A stretch of DNA of 41,612 nucleotides, from contig JAGWIT010000003.1 of assembly GCA_028866155.1 (NCBI GenBank), positions 1-41,612 on the forward strand, given 5' to 3'. Of the stretch, positions 1 through 8,333 are shown one piece after another. The notes under the pieces are model-generated. The model was not told the origin of the DNA. It saw only the letters and a list, made by a program, of their open reading frames with translations, and did not search any database. Within the stretch, counting starts at the first letter, position 1, and the number at the start of each line of letters is the position of its first letter. Source of the DNA: Patescibacteria group bacterium (GTDB lineage: Bacteria; Patescibacteriota; Minisyncoccia; Phycocordibacterales; SBAW01). Made by a program: the position numbers and the translations under genes.

Positions 1-1
1 A

Positions 2-364
2 GCAATAATTGCAACCGCAAAGAATATTTCATATGCGCTCGGCGGCAACTCTCCTACTCGCGTATACGTTGAGGATATAGGATCGCAAGGCATCATTACT
101 GACCTACTCAAAGCACAAGGGATTCCCGCAAAACCCTTTCCCGTACGCGGTCAGACTAAGGAAGGAAAACTGCAGGCCGTCGCGCCGCTCATCGAACTTG
201 GAAACATCATGTTCCCTGAAAAAGGAGCTGAGCGTTTGATTGAGCAACTAATTGGGTTCGGCGGCGGCGATCATGACGACTTAGTAGATGCATTTACCAT
301 GGTGATTTTGCAGCTGCTTGAAACTAGCAAAAATCGCCCTAGCATCCATTGGCTCAGTTACTGA
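2..364 (+). CDS. Phage terminase large subunit, C-terminal part (5' end outside window)
   Basis: The open frame enters from the left edge and stops at TGA 362-364, giving about 120 residues. The piece has the layout of the RNase H-like nuclease domain of phage terminase large subunits: a strand ending in an acidic residue (VYVEDIGSQ), a stretch with TKEGK, a segment with NIMFPEKG, and near the end GGGDHDDLVDA, the metal-binding aspartate motif of that nuclease. In the family this domain cuts concatemeric phage DNA during packaging. The codons are intact to the stop, so nothing shows decay in the visible part. It is convergent with the zinc-ribbon gene, overlapping it by 7 bp, and a serine recombinase lies about 0.9 kb downstream. 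I infer a prophage edge. The ATPase half cannot be seen. Confidence 0.8.
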   Translation, partial: AIIATAKNISYALGGNSPTRVYVEDIGSQGIITDLLKAQGIPAKPFPVRGQTKEGKLQAVAPLIELGNIMFPEKGAERLIEQLIGFGGGDHDDLVDAFTMVILQLLETSKNRPSIHWLSY

Positions 365-888
365 GTAGTCGTCGCAGGATGTACGAATTCCATCGGCACC
401 CAACCTGATTGGCCGATAAACTTACCGTCGAGAATGCGTACTTCACGCGTTCCCAGTCCACTATCTATGACAAGAACTTTAGTGCCGTCGGGCGCAAGGA
501 ATCCTTCGCCGTCGTAGATCATTTGGGCCATACCCATGGTGTCATTGTTTACGGCAGCTTTGGTGTAATCATCGAGCCCTTGTTTGGTCCGCATAACAGA
601 GATAGATTGCCCGTCCGATATATGCAGATATCCGTTTTGACCCTGATTCACTGATGATAAGACGGGAGTGCCCGCGATTGAGGAAGAAGAGCTACTGCTT
701 CCACCGTCCGATATTGAACTGATTACTATTATTAAAACTATAAAACCGAAGAGGCCTGCAACGATCTTTCCGCCCGTGCCCAACGCCACTCGCTTGCGGC
801 AATGAGGACAAATTTTCGCGTCCTTGGGTATTTCCGACTTGCAGTACTTGCAAATCTTAGTCTGCTTAACCGGCTGTGTATTTTCCAT
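358..888 (-). CDS. Zinc-ribbon membrane protein
   Basis: 176 residues. The N-terminus has two CxxC pairs (CKYC and CPHC, residues about 13-31) forming a zinc ribbon of the type that often starts small membrane proteins. A hydrophobic helix (about 43-60) and a serine-rich linker follow. The remaining ~100 residues look like a small extracytoplasmic beta domain, possibly SH3-like, ending in QSGWVPMEFV. I do not recognise a specific family. It is convergent with the terminase fragment and could belong to the phage-like element or be host-derived. Its upstream region contains a perfect inverted repeat that could be its operator. Confidence 0.6.
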   Translation of the reverse strand: MENTQPVKQTKICKYCKSEIPKDAKICPHCRKRVALGTGGKIVAGLFGFIVLIIVISSISDGGSSSSSSSIAGTPVLSSVNQGQNGYLHISDGQSISVMRTKQGLDDYTKAAVNNDTMGMAQMIYDGEGFLAPDGTKVLVIDSGLGTREVRILDGKFIGQSGWVPMEFVHPATTTQ

Positions 889-902
889 AGCCTATAAAAA
901 TT

Positions 903-920
903 ACCGAATAATAATTCGGT
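903..920. promoter_or_regulatory. Inverted repeat upstream of the zinc-ribbon gene
   Basis: ACCGAAT-aata-ATTCGGT is a perfect 7-bp inverted repeat 15-32 bp upstream of the zinc-ribbon start codon. The position fits an operator or promoter-proximal hairpin. The function is inferred from position only. Confidence 0.3.
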
Positions 921-1179
921 GGAGGCTTTGGAAAACACAAAGCCCGCCACCAGGAGGCCTTGCGGCCCTACACAAGTTTCCCTGTGTAACGCGAGCAGCG
1001 CCCTGGATGACGGGTTCTCTATGCTGCTCGCGGTTGGACGACCTTGCTCAAGAAACTCTTGAGGTTAGGTCCTTTTTATTCAATTGTGGTAATACGGTTG
1101 CCCTGTATTACTCCTTCATATTAACGCGGATATAAGGGTTTGCTAAGAGCCCAAACGACCATGCGACGAAACGGCTAAT
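921..1179. other. Hairpin-rich non-coding stretch between phage-like genes
   Basis: About 260 bases without a convincing gene. It holds several perfect inverted repeats: GCGAGCAGC (991-999) with GCTGCTCGC (1023-1031); a nested stem at 1040-1071 followed by a T-run; and GTAATAC (1089-1095) with GTATTAC (1105-1111). The first two together look like a small structured RNA on the plus strand ending in an intrinsic terminator. I could not match it to tRNA, tmRNA, SRP RNA or RNase P by eye. Parts of it may be recombinase attachment DNA. Confidence 0.35.
1040..1077 (+). terminator. Rho-independent terminator
   Basis: Nested stem GACCT...CTCAAGA-aac-TCTTGAG...AGGTC followed by C and five T residues (1073-1077). 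The T-run places it on the plus strand. It would end a transcript from the 900-1040 region, where no protein gene is evident. Confidence 0.6.
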
Positions 1180-1195
1180 CTGCATAGCTATGCAG
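1180..1195. promoter_or_regulatory. 16-bp perfect palindrome upstream of the recombinase
   Basis: CTGCATAGCTATGCAG is self-complementary over its full length and ends 29 bp before the ATG at 1225. Candidate roles are an operator for the recombinase gene or part of an attachment site. Neither can be decided from sequence alone. Confidence 0.35.
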
Positions 1196-1224
1196 GGTGG
1201 TTGGGTCTGACACCATTAAGACGT

Positions 1225-2541
1225 ATGAATATACAAGCAATTGGGCAGATAGGAGTGACACCATTAATACCAGTAGAAAAAATTAGGTACGTCTTATACG
1301 CAAGAAAAAGCACCGAAACTGAAGAGCGGCAAATCTTGTCGATTGATTCGCAAGTCAAAGAAATGATGGAGTTAGCCGAGAGAGACGGCCTCGATATAGT
1401 CGAAGTACGACGCGAATCGCACTCTGCAAAAGAATCGGATCAGAGGCCAGTGTTTAAAGAATTACTCGAAGATATACGGCGTGGCAGATTCAACGGCATT
1501 CTCACATGGAATCCTGACCGCCTTAGTCGTAATGCTGGAGACCTAGGCTCTGTCGTCGATCTTATGGATCAAAAGTGCCTTATCGAAATCCGCACATACG
1601 GTCAGCAATTTAGAAATTCACCCAACGAGAAGTTCCTCCTGATGATCCTTTGTAGCCAGGCGAAGCTAGAGAATGACAACAAAAGCATCAATGTAAAGCG
1701 TGGCCTTAAAACGAGAGTAGAGATGGGCCTATGGCCTGCCCCTGCTCCAACTGGATACATAAAGGAAAAACGGAGTGATAGAAAATGCGAGACACTCATT
1801 GATCCTGAACGCGGCCATGTCATCAAACAAATTTTTGAAAAAGTGGCATACGAAAAGTGGAGCGGGCGTAAAGTATATAACTGGCTCAAATTCGATCTTA
1901 ATTTTAAAACAGGTAACGGGCATAAAAATCTCACGCTCGGTAATATTTATTTACTGCTCCAAAATCACTTCTACTACGGCGTATTTGAATACCCCAAAAA
2001 GTCAGGCCGTTGGTACAAAGGCAAACATGAGCCACTTATTACCAAGGAGCTATTCGATGCCGTACAAACCCAAGTAAAAAGCCAATTTACCAGAGTTGAA
2101 AATCAGGAATTCGCTTTTACCAAACTCATGCAATGCGGCTTATGCGGATCCGGAGTCAGTGCCGATGAGAAGTTCAAAAAACAACAAAACGGCAATGTAC
2201 ACCGTTATGTTTACTATGGGTGCACCAAAGCGCGAGACAAACACTGCAAATGCGGATATATCAACGAAGATGTCTTAATTGAGCAGTTTGTAGGATTAAT
2301 GGATACGATAGATATAAACGAGATAGGTATCAGAGAAAAGATTAGAGCGGAGGTGGAACGATTTAAAAAATTCCAACAGTCGGTACTTGGGGCCAAAGCA
2401 AAAGTGGTAATAAAAGATATCGATATCCGCAACTATGCAAAGTATCTGCTACGCGAGGGTGGAGCAGTAGAAAAGCGTGAGTTGCTATCTTGTCTTAAGA
2501 GTAAAATCCTTCTCAAGGAAAAAGTAATTACACTTGGATAA
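1225..2541 (+). CDS. Large serine recombinase (site-specific integrase)
   Basis: About 438 residues from the ATG at 1225; TTG 1201 is an alternative, and recognisable homology starts only at about 1280. The order is a resolvase catalytic domain with the nucleophile serine in YARKST and the NPDRLSRN motif, the Recombinase DNA-binding domain (PAPTGYI onward), then a zinc ribbon with CGLCGSG and YYGC...KHCKC. A short helical C-terminus follows. Such enzymes integrate and excise phages or mobile elements. It is complete and lies at the right edge of the phage-like genes, next to a host transport operon, as expected for an integrase at an element boundary. No clear Shine-Dalgarno site is visible. 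A 12-bp direct repeat (TGACACCATTAA at 1208-1219 and 1256-1267) surrounds the start. Confidence 0.88.
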   Translation: MNIQAIGQIGVTPLIPVEKIRYVLYARKSTETEERQILSIDSQVKEMMELAERDGLDIVEVRRESHSAKESDQRPVFKELLEDIRRGRFNGILTWNPDRLSRNAGDLGSVVDLMDQKCLIEIRTYGQQFRNSPNEKFLLMILCSQAKLENDNKSINVKRGLKTRVEMGLWPAPAPTGYIKEKRSDRKCETLIDPERGHVIKQIFEKVAYEKWSGRKVYNWLKFDLNFKTGNGHKNLTLGNIYLLLQNHFYYGVFEYPKKSGRWYKGKHEPLITKELFDAVQTQVKSQFTRVENQEFAFTKLMQCGLCGSGVSADEKFKKQQNGNVHRYVYYGCTKARDKHCKCGYINEDVLIEQFVGLMDTIDINEIGIREKIRAEVERFKKFQQSVLGAKAKVVIKDIDIRNYAKYLLREGGAVEKRELLSCLKSKILLKEKVITLG

Positions 2542-2543
2542 AA

Positions 2544-2562
2544 ATAGTAAAGTTACTATTCG
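2544..2562 (-). terminator. AT-rich palindrome at the convergent gene ends
   Basis: ATAGTAA-AG-TTACTAT, followed on the minus strand by TTTTT. It lies between the recombinase stop and the permease stop. Weak as a terminator because it is AT-only and the loop is short. Confidence 0.35.
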
Positions 2563-3779
2563 TATCGCAATGCTTCAATGGGGTTGAGATTGGCCGCGCG
2601 GCGTGCTGGAAAATACCCAAAGACAATGCCGATGCCTGCAGAAACGCCGACCGCGAGAAGCACCGAGGACGTAGTGACTGTCGCGGTCAAAAGTCCTGTC
2701 AGCGTCACTGCATATGAAATAAGATATCCGAGCACCACTCCTATAATGCCACCCACCATAGTAAGCGCCACGGCCTCAGCAAGAAATTGCATGCTGATAT
2801 CCCGTTTTTTTGCGCCTATCGCTTTGCGTAGACCGATCTCTTTTGTTCTCTCGGTGACCGTAGTGAGCATCATATTCATGATGCCGATACCCCCCACAAT
2901 GAGAGAGATGGACGCAATGGCCGCAAGCAAATACGTAAGGATGGTTGTTATGCTTGAAAGCGTTGATGAGAGGCTGGCTTGGCTTTGAATATTGAAGTCT
3001 GCTTTTGTAGAGTCGGTTATATTGTGCCTCTTGAGCAACAGGCTCGTTATCCCATCTTGCACTGATTGCGAGACATCCGCGCTCGCAGCCTCCACGGCAA
3101 TGGAACTCACAAATTGGTTGCCGGTAATCATCTGTTGTGCGGTGGAGAGGGGAATATATGCGGCACTATCAGGATTGGTGAATCCCGAGCCTCCTTTTGC
3201 TTTGGTAACGCCTATTACCGTGAATTCAAGATTATTAAAACGGACCGTCTGCCCGATAGCTTCCGCACCTACTCCAAAAAGATCCTGACTTAAGGTCGGC
3301 CCTAGCACCACCACCCTAGAAAGACTTTGGTTATTCTTATCAGAGATAAATGACCCTTCCTGCATTTCTACATTGTGGACCGTTGCATAGACCGACTGTA
3401 CTCCATATATAGAGCTATTGGAGTTAGCGTTGGCGGCAACAATCTGTTGATTGCTGCTTACCTCCGGAGAAACATTTGCCACTCCCGACACACGATCTTG
3501 TATCGCGGTAGCATCAGCGACCGTCAAACTCTGCGCCGACCCTGCACTGCCTCTCACCTGGGTGCCTGGCCCCCTCGCTGCACCAGCCGAAACAGTCAGA
3601 AGATTCGAACCAAGACCCTGGATACTCGATTGGATTGAACTGCTCGTACCGTTGCCAACTGCAAGCATCACAATGACCGACATAATACCAATAACAATAC
3701 CAAGCACCGTGAGCCCCGAGCGTGATTTGTTGCTCAGGAGTGCAGCCGCAGTCTCTCGATATAAATTTTTGATGGTCAT
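2556..3779 (-). CDS. MacB-type ABC transporter permease
   Basis: 407 residues with the MacB/FtsX-type layout: an N-terminal transmembrane helix (about 20-42), a large extracytoplasmic MacB_PCD-like domain (about 45-275), then three helices and the C-terminal signature PARRAANLNPIEALRYE typical of this family. RTKEIGLRKAIGA, just after the second helix, is the usual cytoplasmic coupling segment. Unlike true MacB it lacks a fused ATPase; that is the separate upstream gene, overlapping by 4 bp (ATGA), so translation is probably coupled. With the adaptor it should form an export pump or lipoprotein/peptide transporter. The substrate is unknown. Confidence 0.9.
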   Translation of the reverse strand: MTIKNLYRETAAALLSNKSRSGLTVLGIVIGIMSVIVMLAVGNGTSSSIQSSIQGLGSNLLTVSAGAARGPGTQVRGSAGSAQSLTVADATAIQDRVSGVANVSPEVSSNQQIVAANANSNSSIYGVQSVYATVHNVEMQEGSFISDKNNQSLSRVVVLGPTLSQDLFGVGAEAIGQTVRFNNLEFTVIGVTKAKGGSGFTNPDSAAYIPLSTAQQMITGNQFVSSIAVEAASADVSQSVQDGITSLLLKRHNITDSTKADFNIQSQASLSSTLSSITTILTYLLAAIASISLIVGGIGIMNMMLTTVTERTKEIGLRKAIGAKKRDISMQFLAEAVALTMVGGIIGVVLGYLISYAVTLTGLLTATVTTSSVLLAVGVSAGIGIVFGYFPARRAANLNPIEALRYE

Positions 3780-4489
3780 AGTAGTGCGTGATCGACAACT
3801 TTTTGTTTAGTGTTCTTTTTGTCCTCGATGATGAGCCCGTCTTTAATTGAAATGACTCGATCGGCGTGGTGTGCAATATCGGAATCATGAGTGATGAGTA
3901 TAATGGTGGCCCCATGCTCCTTATTGAGCTGCTGGAAGGTCCCCAGGACAATCTCTCCCGTTTTTGAATCAAGGTTTCCTGTGGGCTCGTCCGCCATGAT
4001 GACCGAGGGGTTATTGACGAGTGAGCGAGCTATTGCGACGCGCTGTATCTGTCCTCCTGAAAGCTGGTTTGATTTAAAATTCCACCGCTCCTCTGGAAGT
4101 CCGGCGGCACGCAGAGCTTGTGCAGCTCTTCCGTCATGCTCCGCATCTGGCACGCCTGAATATACGAGCGGTAGTGTTACGTTGCGCATAACAGTTGTAC
4201 GAGACAAGAGATTGAATGATTGAAATACAAACCCTATCTGATTCGATCGTACATCGGCGAGCTGGTTGTCGGAAAGTTTTGACACGTCCCGACCATCGAG
4301 AAAATAACTCCCTGAGGTTGGTGTATCGAGACAACCCAAAATATGCATCAGAGTGGATTTGCCAGAACCCGAAGGGCCGGTGATGGCAACAAATTCGCCG
4401 TCCTCAATCTTGAAGGACACACCCTTTAAAACGGTGGTTTCCTCATCGCCATTCTTGTATACTTTTGTAATATTTTTGCATTCAATCAT
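3776..4489 (-). CDS. ABC transporter ATP-binding protein (MacB/LolD type)
   Basis: 237 residues with all ABC ATPase motifs: Walker A GPSGSGKST (about 39-47), Q-loop region VFQSFNLL, signature LSGGQIQRVAIARSL, Walker B VIMADEPTGNLD and switch histidine in LITHDSD. DEPTGNLDS is typical of the LolD/MacB/FtsE group. It powers the adjacent permease (4-bp overlap) and lies 9 bp after the adaptor gene, so the four genes at 2.5-6.4 kb form one operon. The last ~15 residues are a lysine-rich tail. Confidence 0.93.
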   Translation of the reverse strand: MIECKNITKVYKNGDEETTVLKGVSFKIEDGEFVAITGPSGSGKSTLMHILGCLDTPTSGSYFLDGRDVSKLSDNQLADVRSNQIGFVFQSFNLLSRTTVMRNVTLPLVYSGVPDAEHDGRAAQALRAAGLPEERWNFKSNQLSGGQIQRVAIARSLVNNPSVIMADEPTGNLDSKTGEIVLGTFQQLNKEHGATIILITHDSDIAHHADRVISIKDGLIIEDKKNTKQKVVDHALL

Positions 4490-4498
4490 GGGAGTAGA

Positions 4499-6169
4499 TT
4501 ACGCTCCGGGGCCGGAGAGTAATCCTCCCGAAGCTGCTTTAGTAGCGCCGGTCACTGTGTGCGTCACTATGAGTTCGCCTTCGGTAAGCCCTGAAGTGAT
4601 GACGGTGTTTTTATTGTCCGAGTCTCCAATCTGGACAGAGACGCTTTTGGGCGCAGTGGTGAGAGAAATCGTTGCACCATCGGCAGCGCCGGAGACACCG
4701 TCGAGCACCAGTACATTCGAGTTTGAACCCACACTTGTTACGGCTGAATTCGGCACCAATAGGACACCTACATCTTTGCCAACCGCGATCGTTACTGAAA
4801 CACTCATACCTGGCTTCACACCCTGATCACTCGCATCGAATGCAATCTTTGCATTGTAACTCACGACTCCTTGCGTCACGGTGCCAATGGTATCTATCTG
4901 GGCGACCGTGCCTGTTGCCGTTACGCCCGGCAATGCATTAAAGGTAACCTTTGCTGTTTGTCCGATCTTGACCTGAGCGGCATCAACTTCATTCAGCGAA
5001 ATCTTGGCGATTTGCTGTTTGGTGATAATACTTGCCACGACAGTATTTGTATCCACGACGGCACCCACCGAAACATTTACCGCAGCAACCACGCCGCTGA
5101 AAGGAGCTCTGATAAAACTCTGGTCGTACGTATTCTGTGCCGCCTGCAAAGCAGCCTTACTATTGTCGAGTGAGGCTTGTGCGCTTGCGATGTCCTCCGA
5201 ACGCGCTGGGGCCGTGGTCTGTGCAAGCGACGCGTTACTTTGTGCAAGAGATGACTGTGCAGTCGTAACTTGTTGCAGCGCAGATTGTACCGCACTAATA
5301 TCGGACATAATGGTTGATCGGCCAGAATTAATTGATCCTGTATAGGTTGCCGCTGAAGAGCTGTTTGTCTCGTAAGTAGTGAGGTCAGATAAAATATCAT
5401 TAAGATACTGAAGAATAGTATTGAGATTATTCGTGCTTACCGAAGAAAGTGTTGTTAAGTCGCCTGTCGCATCCGCAGTGCCGATACTGCTATTCCATTG
5501 AGGTAGCAGCGCATTTATTTGTTCTCTTTCATTAACGATATTTATAACTAATTGGCTATTGGTTGAATTCGAGTTTGAAACACCGTATTTAGGGTTTATT
5601 GTATTTGGATTGCTAAATAATGCATTGGTGTCAGTGGTTACTACTGAAGATGCGTCGTTGTATGAGGACGATATTTTGCTGAGCAATGATTGTTTTGCAT
5701 TGGTGAGAGAAGTCTGACTCGAGCTTACGGCGGATTGAGAAACTGCGATACTTTGTACGGTCGCTCCACTTACGACTTTGTCGTAGCTAGCTTGGGCGCT
5801 TTCGACGTTTGCCTGCGCCTGTTTGAGCTGAGTAAGAGCGCTTGCATTCCCTATAACCGCTATAAGTTGGTTGGTGACGACCTTATCTCCCTGCTTCACG
5901 TCTACTGCTGTAATAGTCGAAGCTGATTGAGTGGTGCCCTGCGGCTTAAGATCCACCTGATTTTCCGCTTCTACTTGGCCCGTGCCATTGACGGTAAGCA
6001 CGAGGTCCCCCTTGGTTACGGTGCCCACTACATAACTTGTTGCAGATGAGCCGCCAAATACTGTTTTATATCCAAAAAATAATACGATAATAAGAAACAC
6101 TCCCGCAAAAACTGCGGCAACTTGATGGGTCTTTATCCAAATAATAAGCTTCGTGTATATATTTTTCAT
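4499..6169 (-). CDS. MacA/HlyD-type membrane fusion (adaptor) protein
   Basis: 556 residues. One N-terminal transmembrane helix (about 18-38) is followed by a first biotinyl-lipoyl half (VKQGDKVVTNQLIAVIG), a long helical hairpin rich in Ala, Ser and Gln, the second lipoyl half (FIRAPFSGVVAAVNVSVG) and a beta-barrel region. In the family this links an inner-membrane ABC pump to extracytoplasmic partners. The helical part is longer than in typical MacA because of a Ser/Thr/Asn-rich insert at about 170-300. In a Patescibacterium without a canonical outer membrane it may act as an external docking or chaperone module. It overlaps the AbrB gene by 4 bp and precedes the ATPase by 9 bp. Confidence 0.88.
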   Translation of the reverse strand: MKNIYTKLIIWIKTHQVAAVFAGVFLIIVLFFGYKTVFGGSSATSYVVGTVTKGDLVLTVNGTGQVEAENQVDLKPQGTTQSASTITAVDVKQGDKVVTNQLIAVIGNASALTQLKQAQANVESAQASYDKVVSGATVQSIAVSQSAVSSSQTSLTNAKQSLLSKISSSYNDASSVVTTDTNALFSNPNTINPKYGVSNSNSTNSQLVINIVNEREQINALLPQWNSSIGTADATGDLTTLSSVSTNNLNTILQYLNDILSDLTTYETNSSSAATYTGSINSGRSTIMSDISAVQSALQQVTTAQSSLAQSNASLAQTTAPARSEDIASAQASLDNSKAALQAAQNTYDQSFIRAPFSGVVAAVNVSVGAVVDTNTVVASIITKQQIAKISLNEVDAAQVKIGQTAKVTFNALPGVTATGTVAQIDTIGTVTQGVVSYNAKIAFDASDQGVKPGMSVSVTIAVGKDVGVLLVPNSAVTSVGSNSNVLVLDGVSGAADGATISLTTAPKSVSVQIGDSDNKNTVITSGLTEGELIVTHTVTGATKAASGGLLSGPGA

Positions 6170-6360
6170 GATTTCTTTATACGTCGCACCACTTCGTCTG
6201 ACTTTAGTATAACCACGCCACTAACATCTCGATCGCTCATGATTACCACACGGGTACCAGGTTTCCAGCCAAGGCTTATCCGGGCCTCAGATGGAATGAC
6301 CACCTGGCCCTTGGCGTTCAGCACCGCTGTTCCATAGATTTTGGATATCGAAGATGTCAT
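6166..6360 (-). CDS. AbrB/MazE-type DNA-binding protein
   Basis: 64 residues with the SpoVT-AbrB swapped-hairpin fold signature: GTAVLNAKGQVVIPSEARI then LGWKPGTRVVIM. It is first in the transporter operon and overlaps the adaptor gene by 4 bp. No toxin gene is adjacent, so I infer a transcriptional regulator of this operon rather than an antitoxin. The ~140 bp upstream are AT-rich and could hold the promoter and its binding sites. Confidence 0.85.
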   Translation of the reverse strand: MTSSISKIYGTAVLNAKGQVVIPSEARISLGWKPGTRVVIMSDRDVSGVVILKSDEVVRRIKKS

Positions 6361-6503
6361 GCAAATACTAATACATACTTGTAGTACTTTTATTACATGT
6401 TGATCAAAATATACTGTATTAGAGCCCCAGTATGGGCTGGGTTGAGGATTTTAACGCGGCGAGAATTAATCCGGTTAGCAATCGCGGGGGTGTACCACCC
6501 TCC

Positions 6504-7217
6504 TCATGGAGTATAGCTCGTGCCCTGCATGCTGTTTACGAGCTTGATAGTGGCTGGACCGAATATGCCAGAACCTTGCGTAAGTCCATTAGGGGTTAGA
6601 ATATCTGCTGCGTGTGCATTCTGAAAGCGAATCAGGGCTTTCTTTGTACCGCTTCCAAAATAGGTGGTTTCATTACCGATTGAACCAGTACCGCTTGTAG
6701 CAATAATGAAGCCGTTGGAATTAAGGAAGACCTGAAGCGCTTTGACATCTGCCCCGGTCATGCCTTGTTTAAGTGTCCGCGTGAATACAGTTTGAGATGT
6801 AGTAGTTCGCGAATTTTGTTGAATCGTAGGTCGAGTGCTCGACGCGATACCTTGAGGCCTTGGTCCAATGCCGTCATGGATTGATGTTGCTGCAATATTC
6901 GTACCACTTACTGTTCCTTCAATCATAACAATGTCACCTACAGAGATGTCGGATAGGGACGCGCTGAGATTACTCTTAGTTACTGTAGCGCCAGATGCAT
7001 TAATGGTATACGTGGTCGCTGAAGTATTTTGTCCGAACGCCATGCTCTGCACCGTGAGAATCGTGCCATTTATAGACAAAACGGTCCCGACAACTCCAGG
7101 AGGCATTCCACCATTTTGTGGAAATGAGGTCTGGGCAAAAGCGATACCACCAATAAATAGAGATCCAAGGACTGCACTACCCGTAAGGAATCTTAAGAGA
7201 GTATTCCTGATATTCAT
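6504..7217 (-). CDS. Secreted DUF5666-like protein with C-terminal peptidoglycan-binding domain
   Basis: 237 residues. It has a signal peptide (about 1-28, ending GGIAFAQ), a DUF5666-like small beta domain (about 38-118, GVVGTVLSINGTILTVQS and VGDIVMIEGTVSG), a Thr/Ser linker and a PG_binding_1-type domain (about 145-232, LKQGMTGADVKALQVFLNSN ... FGPATIKLVN). I infer a cell-wall-attached surface protein. It is third after the sigma-factor gene on the same strand, and the DUF5666-like domain recurs in the genes at 7578 and 9065. Confidence 0.8.
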   Translation of the reverse strand: MNIRNTLLRFLTGSAVLGSLFIGGIAFAQTSFPQNGGMPPGVVGTVLSINGTILTVQSMAFGQNTSATTYTINASGATVTKSNLSASLSDISVGDIVMIEGTVSGTNIAATSIHDGIGPRPQGIASSTRPTIQQNSRTTTSQTVFTRTLKQGMTGADVKALQVFLNSNGFIIATSGTGSIGNETTYFGSGTKKALIRFQNAHAADILTPNGLTQGSGIFGPATIKLVNSMQGTSYTP

Positions 7218-7233
7218 ATTTTAGTTAATCGCT

Positions 7234-7479
7234 TTACTGAGTAACTGGGCCTCCTGTTTGACCTTGGTTGGTAGGCGCTGGTTGAGAGCCTTGTTGCGGT
7301 ACGCCCTGACCGTGTGAGGTCGGGTTAAATCCGCCTTGACGCATAGAGCCAGGTGGCATGCCGCCGGGACCCGGTCTGCCAAAACCAGAAAAAATAACAA
7401 AAACAAGTGCGAGGAACAGCACGATCGTCGCAAAAAAGAATTTGACGCTATGCTTCTGTGAGAACTCTCTTATTGTCAT
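7234..7479 (-). CDS. Small membrane protein with Gly/Pro/Gln-rich tail
   Basis: 81 residues: a short basic N-terminus, one hydrophobic helix (about 13-33, FFFATIVLFLALVFVIFSGF), then a low-complexity Gly/Pro/Gln tail. No family is recognised. It lies 16 bp upstream of the peptidoglycan-binding protein gene on the same strand and is probably co-transcribed. Confidence 0.6.
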   Translation of the reverse strand: MTIREFSQKHSVKFFFATIVLFLALVFVIFSGFGRPGPGGMPPGSMRQGGFNPTSHGQGVPQQGSQPAPTNQGQTGGPVTQ

Positions 7480-7577
7480 ATGTAGTTAAATAGACAGTTA
7501 TTAAATAAGGAGAAAATACCCCTTGTTTAAGTAATACACTTAGGGTTTTGAATTATTACATACGCCTTACGACAGTC

Positions 7578-8333
7578 TTACATTCCGCCTGGGATACTAG
7601 GTGGTGGGGGTAGATCATTAGCATTCTTAATATCTTGCGCTTGAATCTTTCCATCTATCATTTTTCCTTGAATAAAAATCCTATCTCCGACTTTTTCTTG
7701 AACTATTATCTGGCCAGAAGGCACCATGACCGTCACGGCAGTCGTAGTACTAGTATCCATCGGATTCAAGAGTGCTATAACCAGCGTGTCGCCCTCGATG
7801 CTGGTTATTGTCCCGAGAAAGATACCGTGCCCTGGCGGCGGCAACCTTCGGGCATTTTCGTACAAATTTCCAAAGGGCGGGGGTAAATGCTTTTGATCAG
7901 CTTGTCGCAAAAGCATGTCGTGCAAGGGTGTCTTGTCTATCACAAAACCCGATACCGACATTACAAAGATTACGCCTCCCAAAAGATAGAGTACAGGAAC
8001 CTTGTAACCAAATTTAAACGACCTAAGCAGGTACTGAAGAAGTATGATCAAACCAATTTCCAAGGTAGAAAGCCCCCAAGGGAATAGGAAGAGAAAGACT
8101 TGCCAACCCGCTGGACCGAAACCAATGAGAGAAGCTTGTCCGCTCGCCCGTATGGTAAAAAGAATGAAACTTGAGAGAAAAACCGATACTACAAGCACCG
8201 CAACCACAACAAGTATAAATGCGGCAAATCGCAGCCTAAAATATGTCTTTGGCGTAAGGGTCAGTTCATTCTTCCTGATCTTCTCAAGAATGTTCTGAAT
8301 CTTGTCTTGCGGTATAGGCTGTTTATTGTTCAT
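7578..8333 (-). CDS. Multi-pass membrane protein with DUF5666-like domain, possible anti-sigma partner
   Basis: 251 residues. A short cytoplasmic N-terminus of ~30 residues is followed by about four transmembrane helices (about 32-58, 72-100, 112-130 and a weaker segment), then a DUF5666-like beta domain (about 165-240, GTITSIEGDTLVIAL, VGDRIFIQGKMIDG). The gene overlaps the ECF sigma gene by 11 bp, the arrangement typical of a membrane anti-sigma factor. No zinc anti-sigma (ZAS) motif or other known anti-sigma domain is visible, so the regulatory role is inference from position. Confidence 0.7.
   Translation of the reverse strand: MNNKQPIPQDKIQNILEKIRKNELTLTPKTYFRLRFAAFILVVVAVLVVSVFLSSFILFTIRASGQASLIGFGPAGWQVFLFLFPWGLSTLEIGLIILLQYLLRSFKFGYKVPVLYLLGGVIFVMSVSGFVIDKTPLHDMLLRQADQKHLPPPFGNLYENARRLPPPGHGIFLGTITSIEGDTLVIALLNPMDTSTTTAVTVMVPSGQIIVQEKVGDRIFIQGKMIDGKIQAQDIKNANDLPPPPSIPGGM

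Noticed and set aside
921..1179. Possible SRP RNA, tmRNA or tRNA in the hairpin-rich stretch
   Set aside because: None of the conserved motifs (SRP apical loop, T-loop, tag reading frame) could be found on either strand.
6166..6360. AbrB/MazE-like gene as antitoxin of a toxin-antitoxin pair
   Set aside because: No PemK/MazF or PIN toxin adjacent; the 4-bp overlap is with a transporter adaptor gene.
6421..6503. GC-rich inverted repeats as a terminator of the AbrB or peptidoglycan-binding gene
   Set aside because: Short stems without a T-run in either direction.
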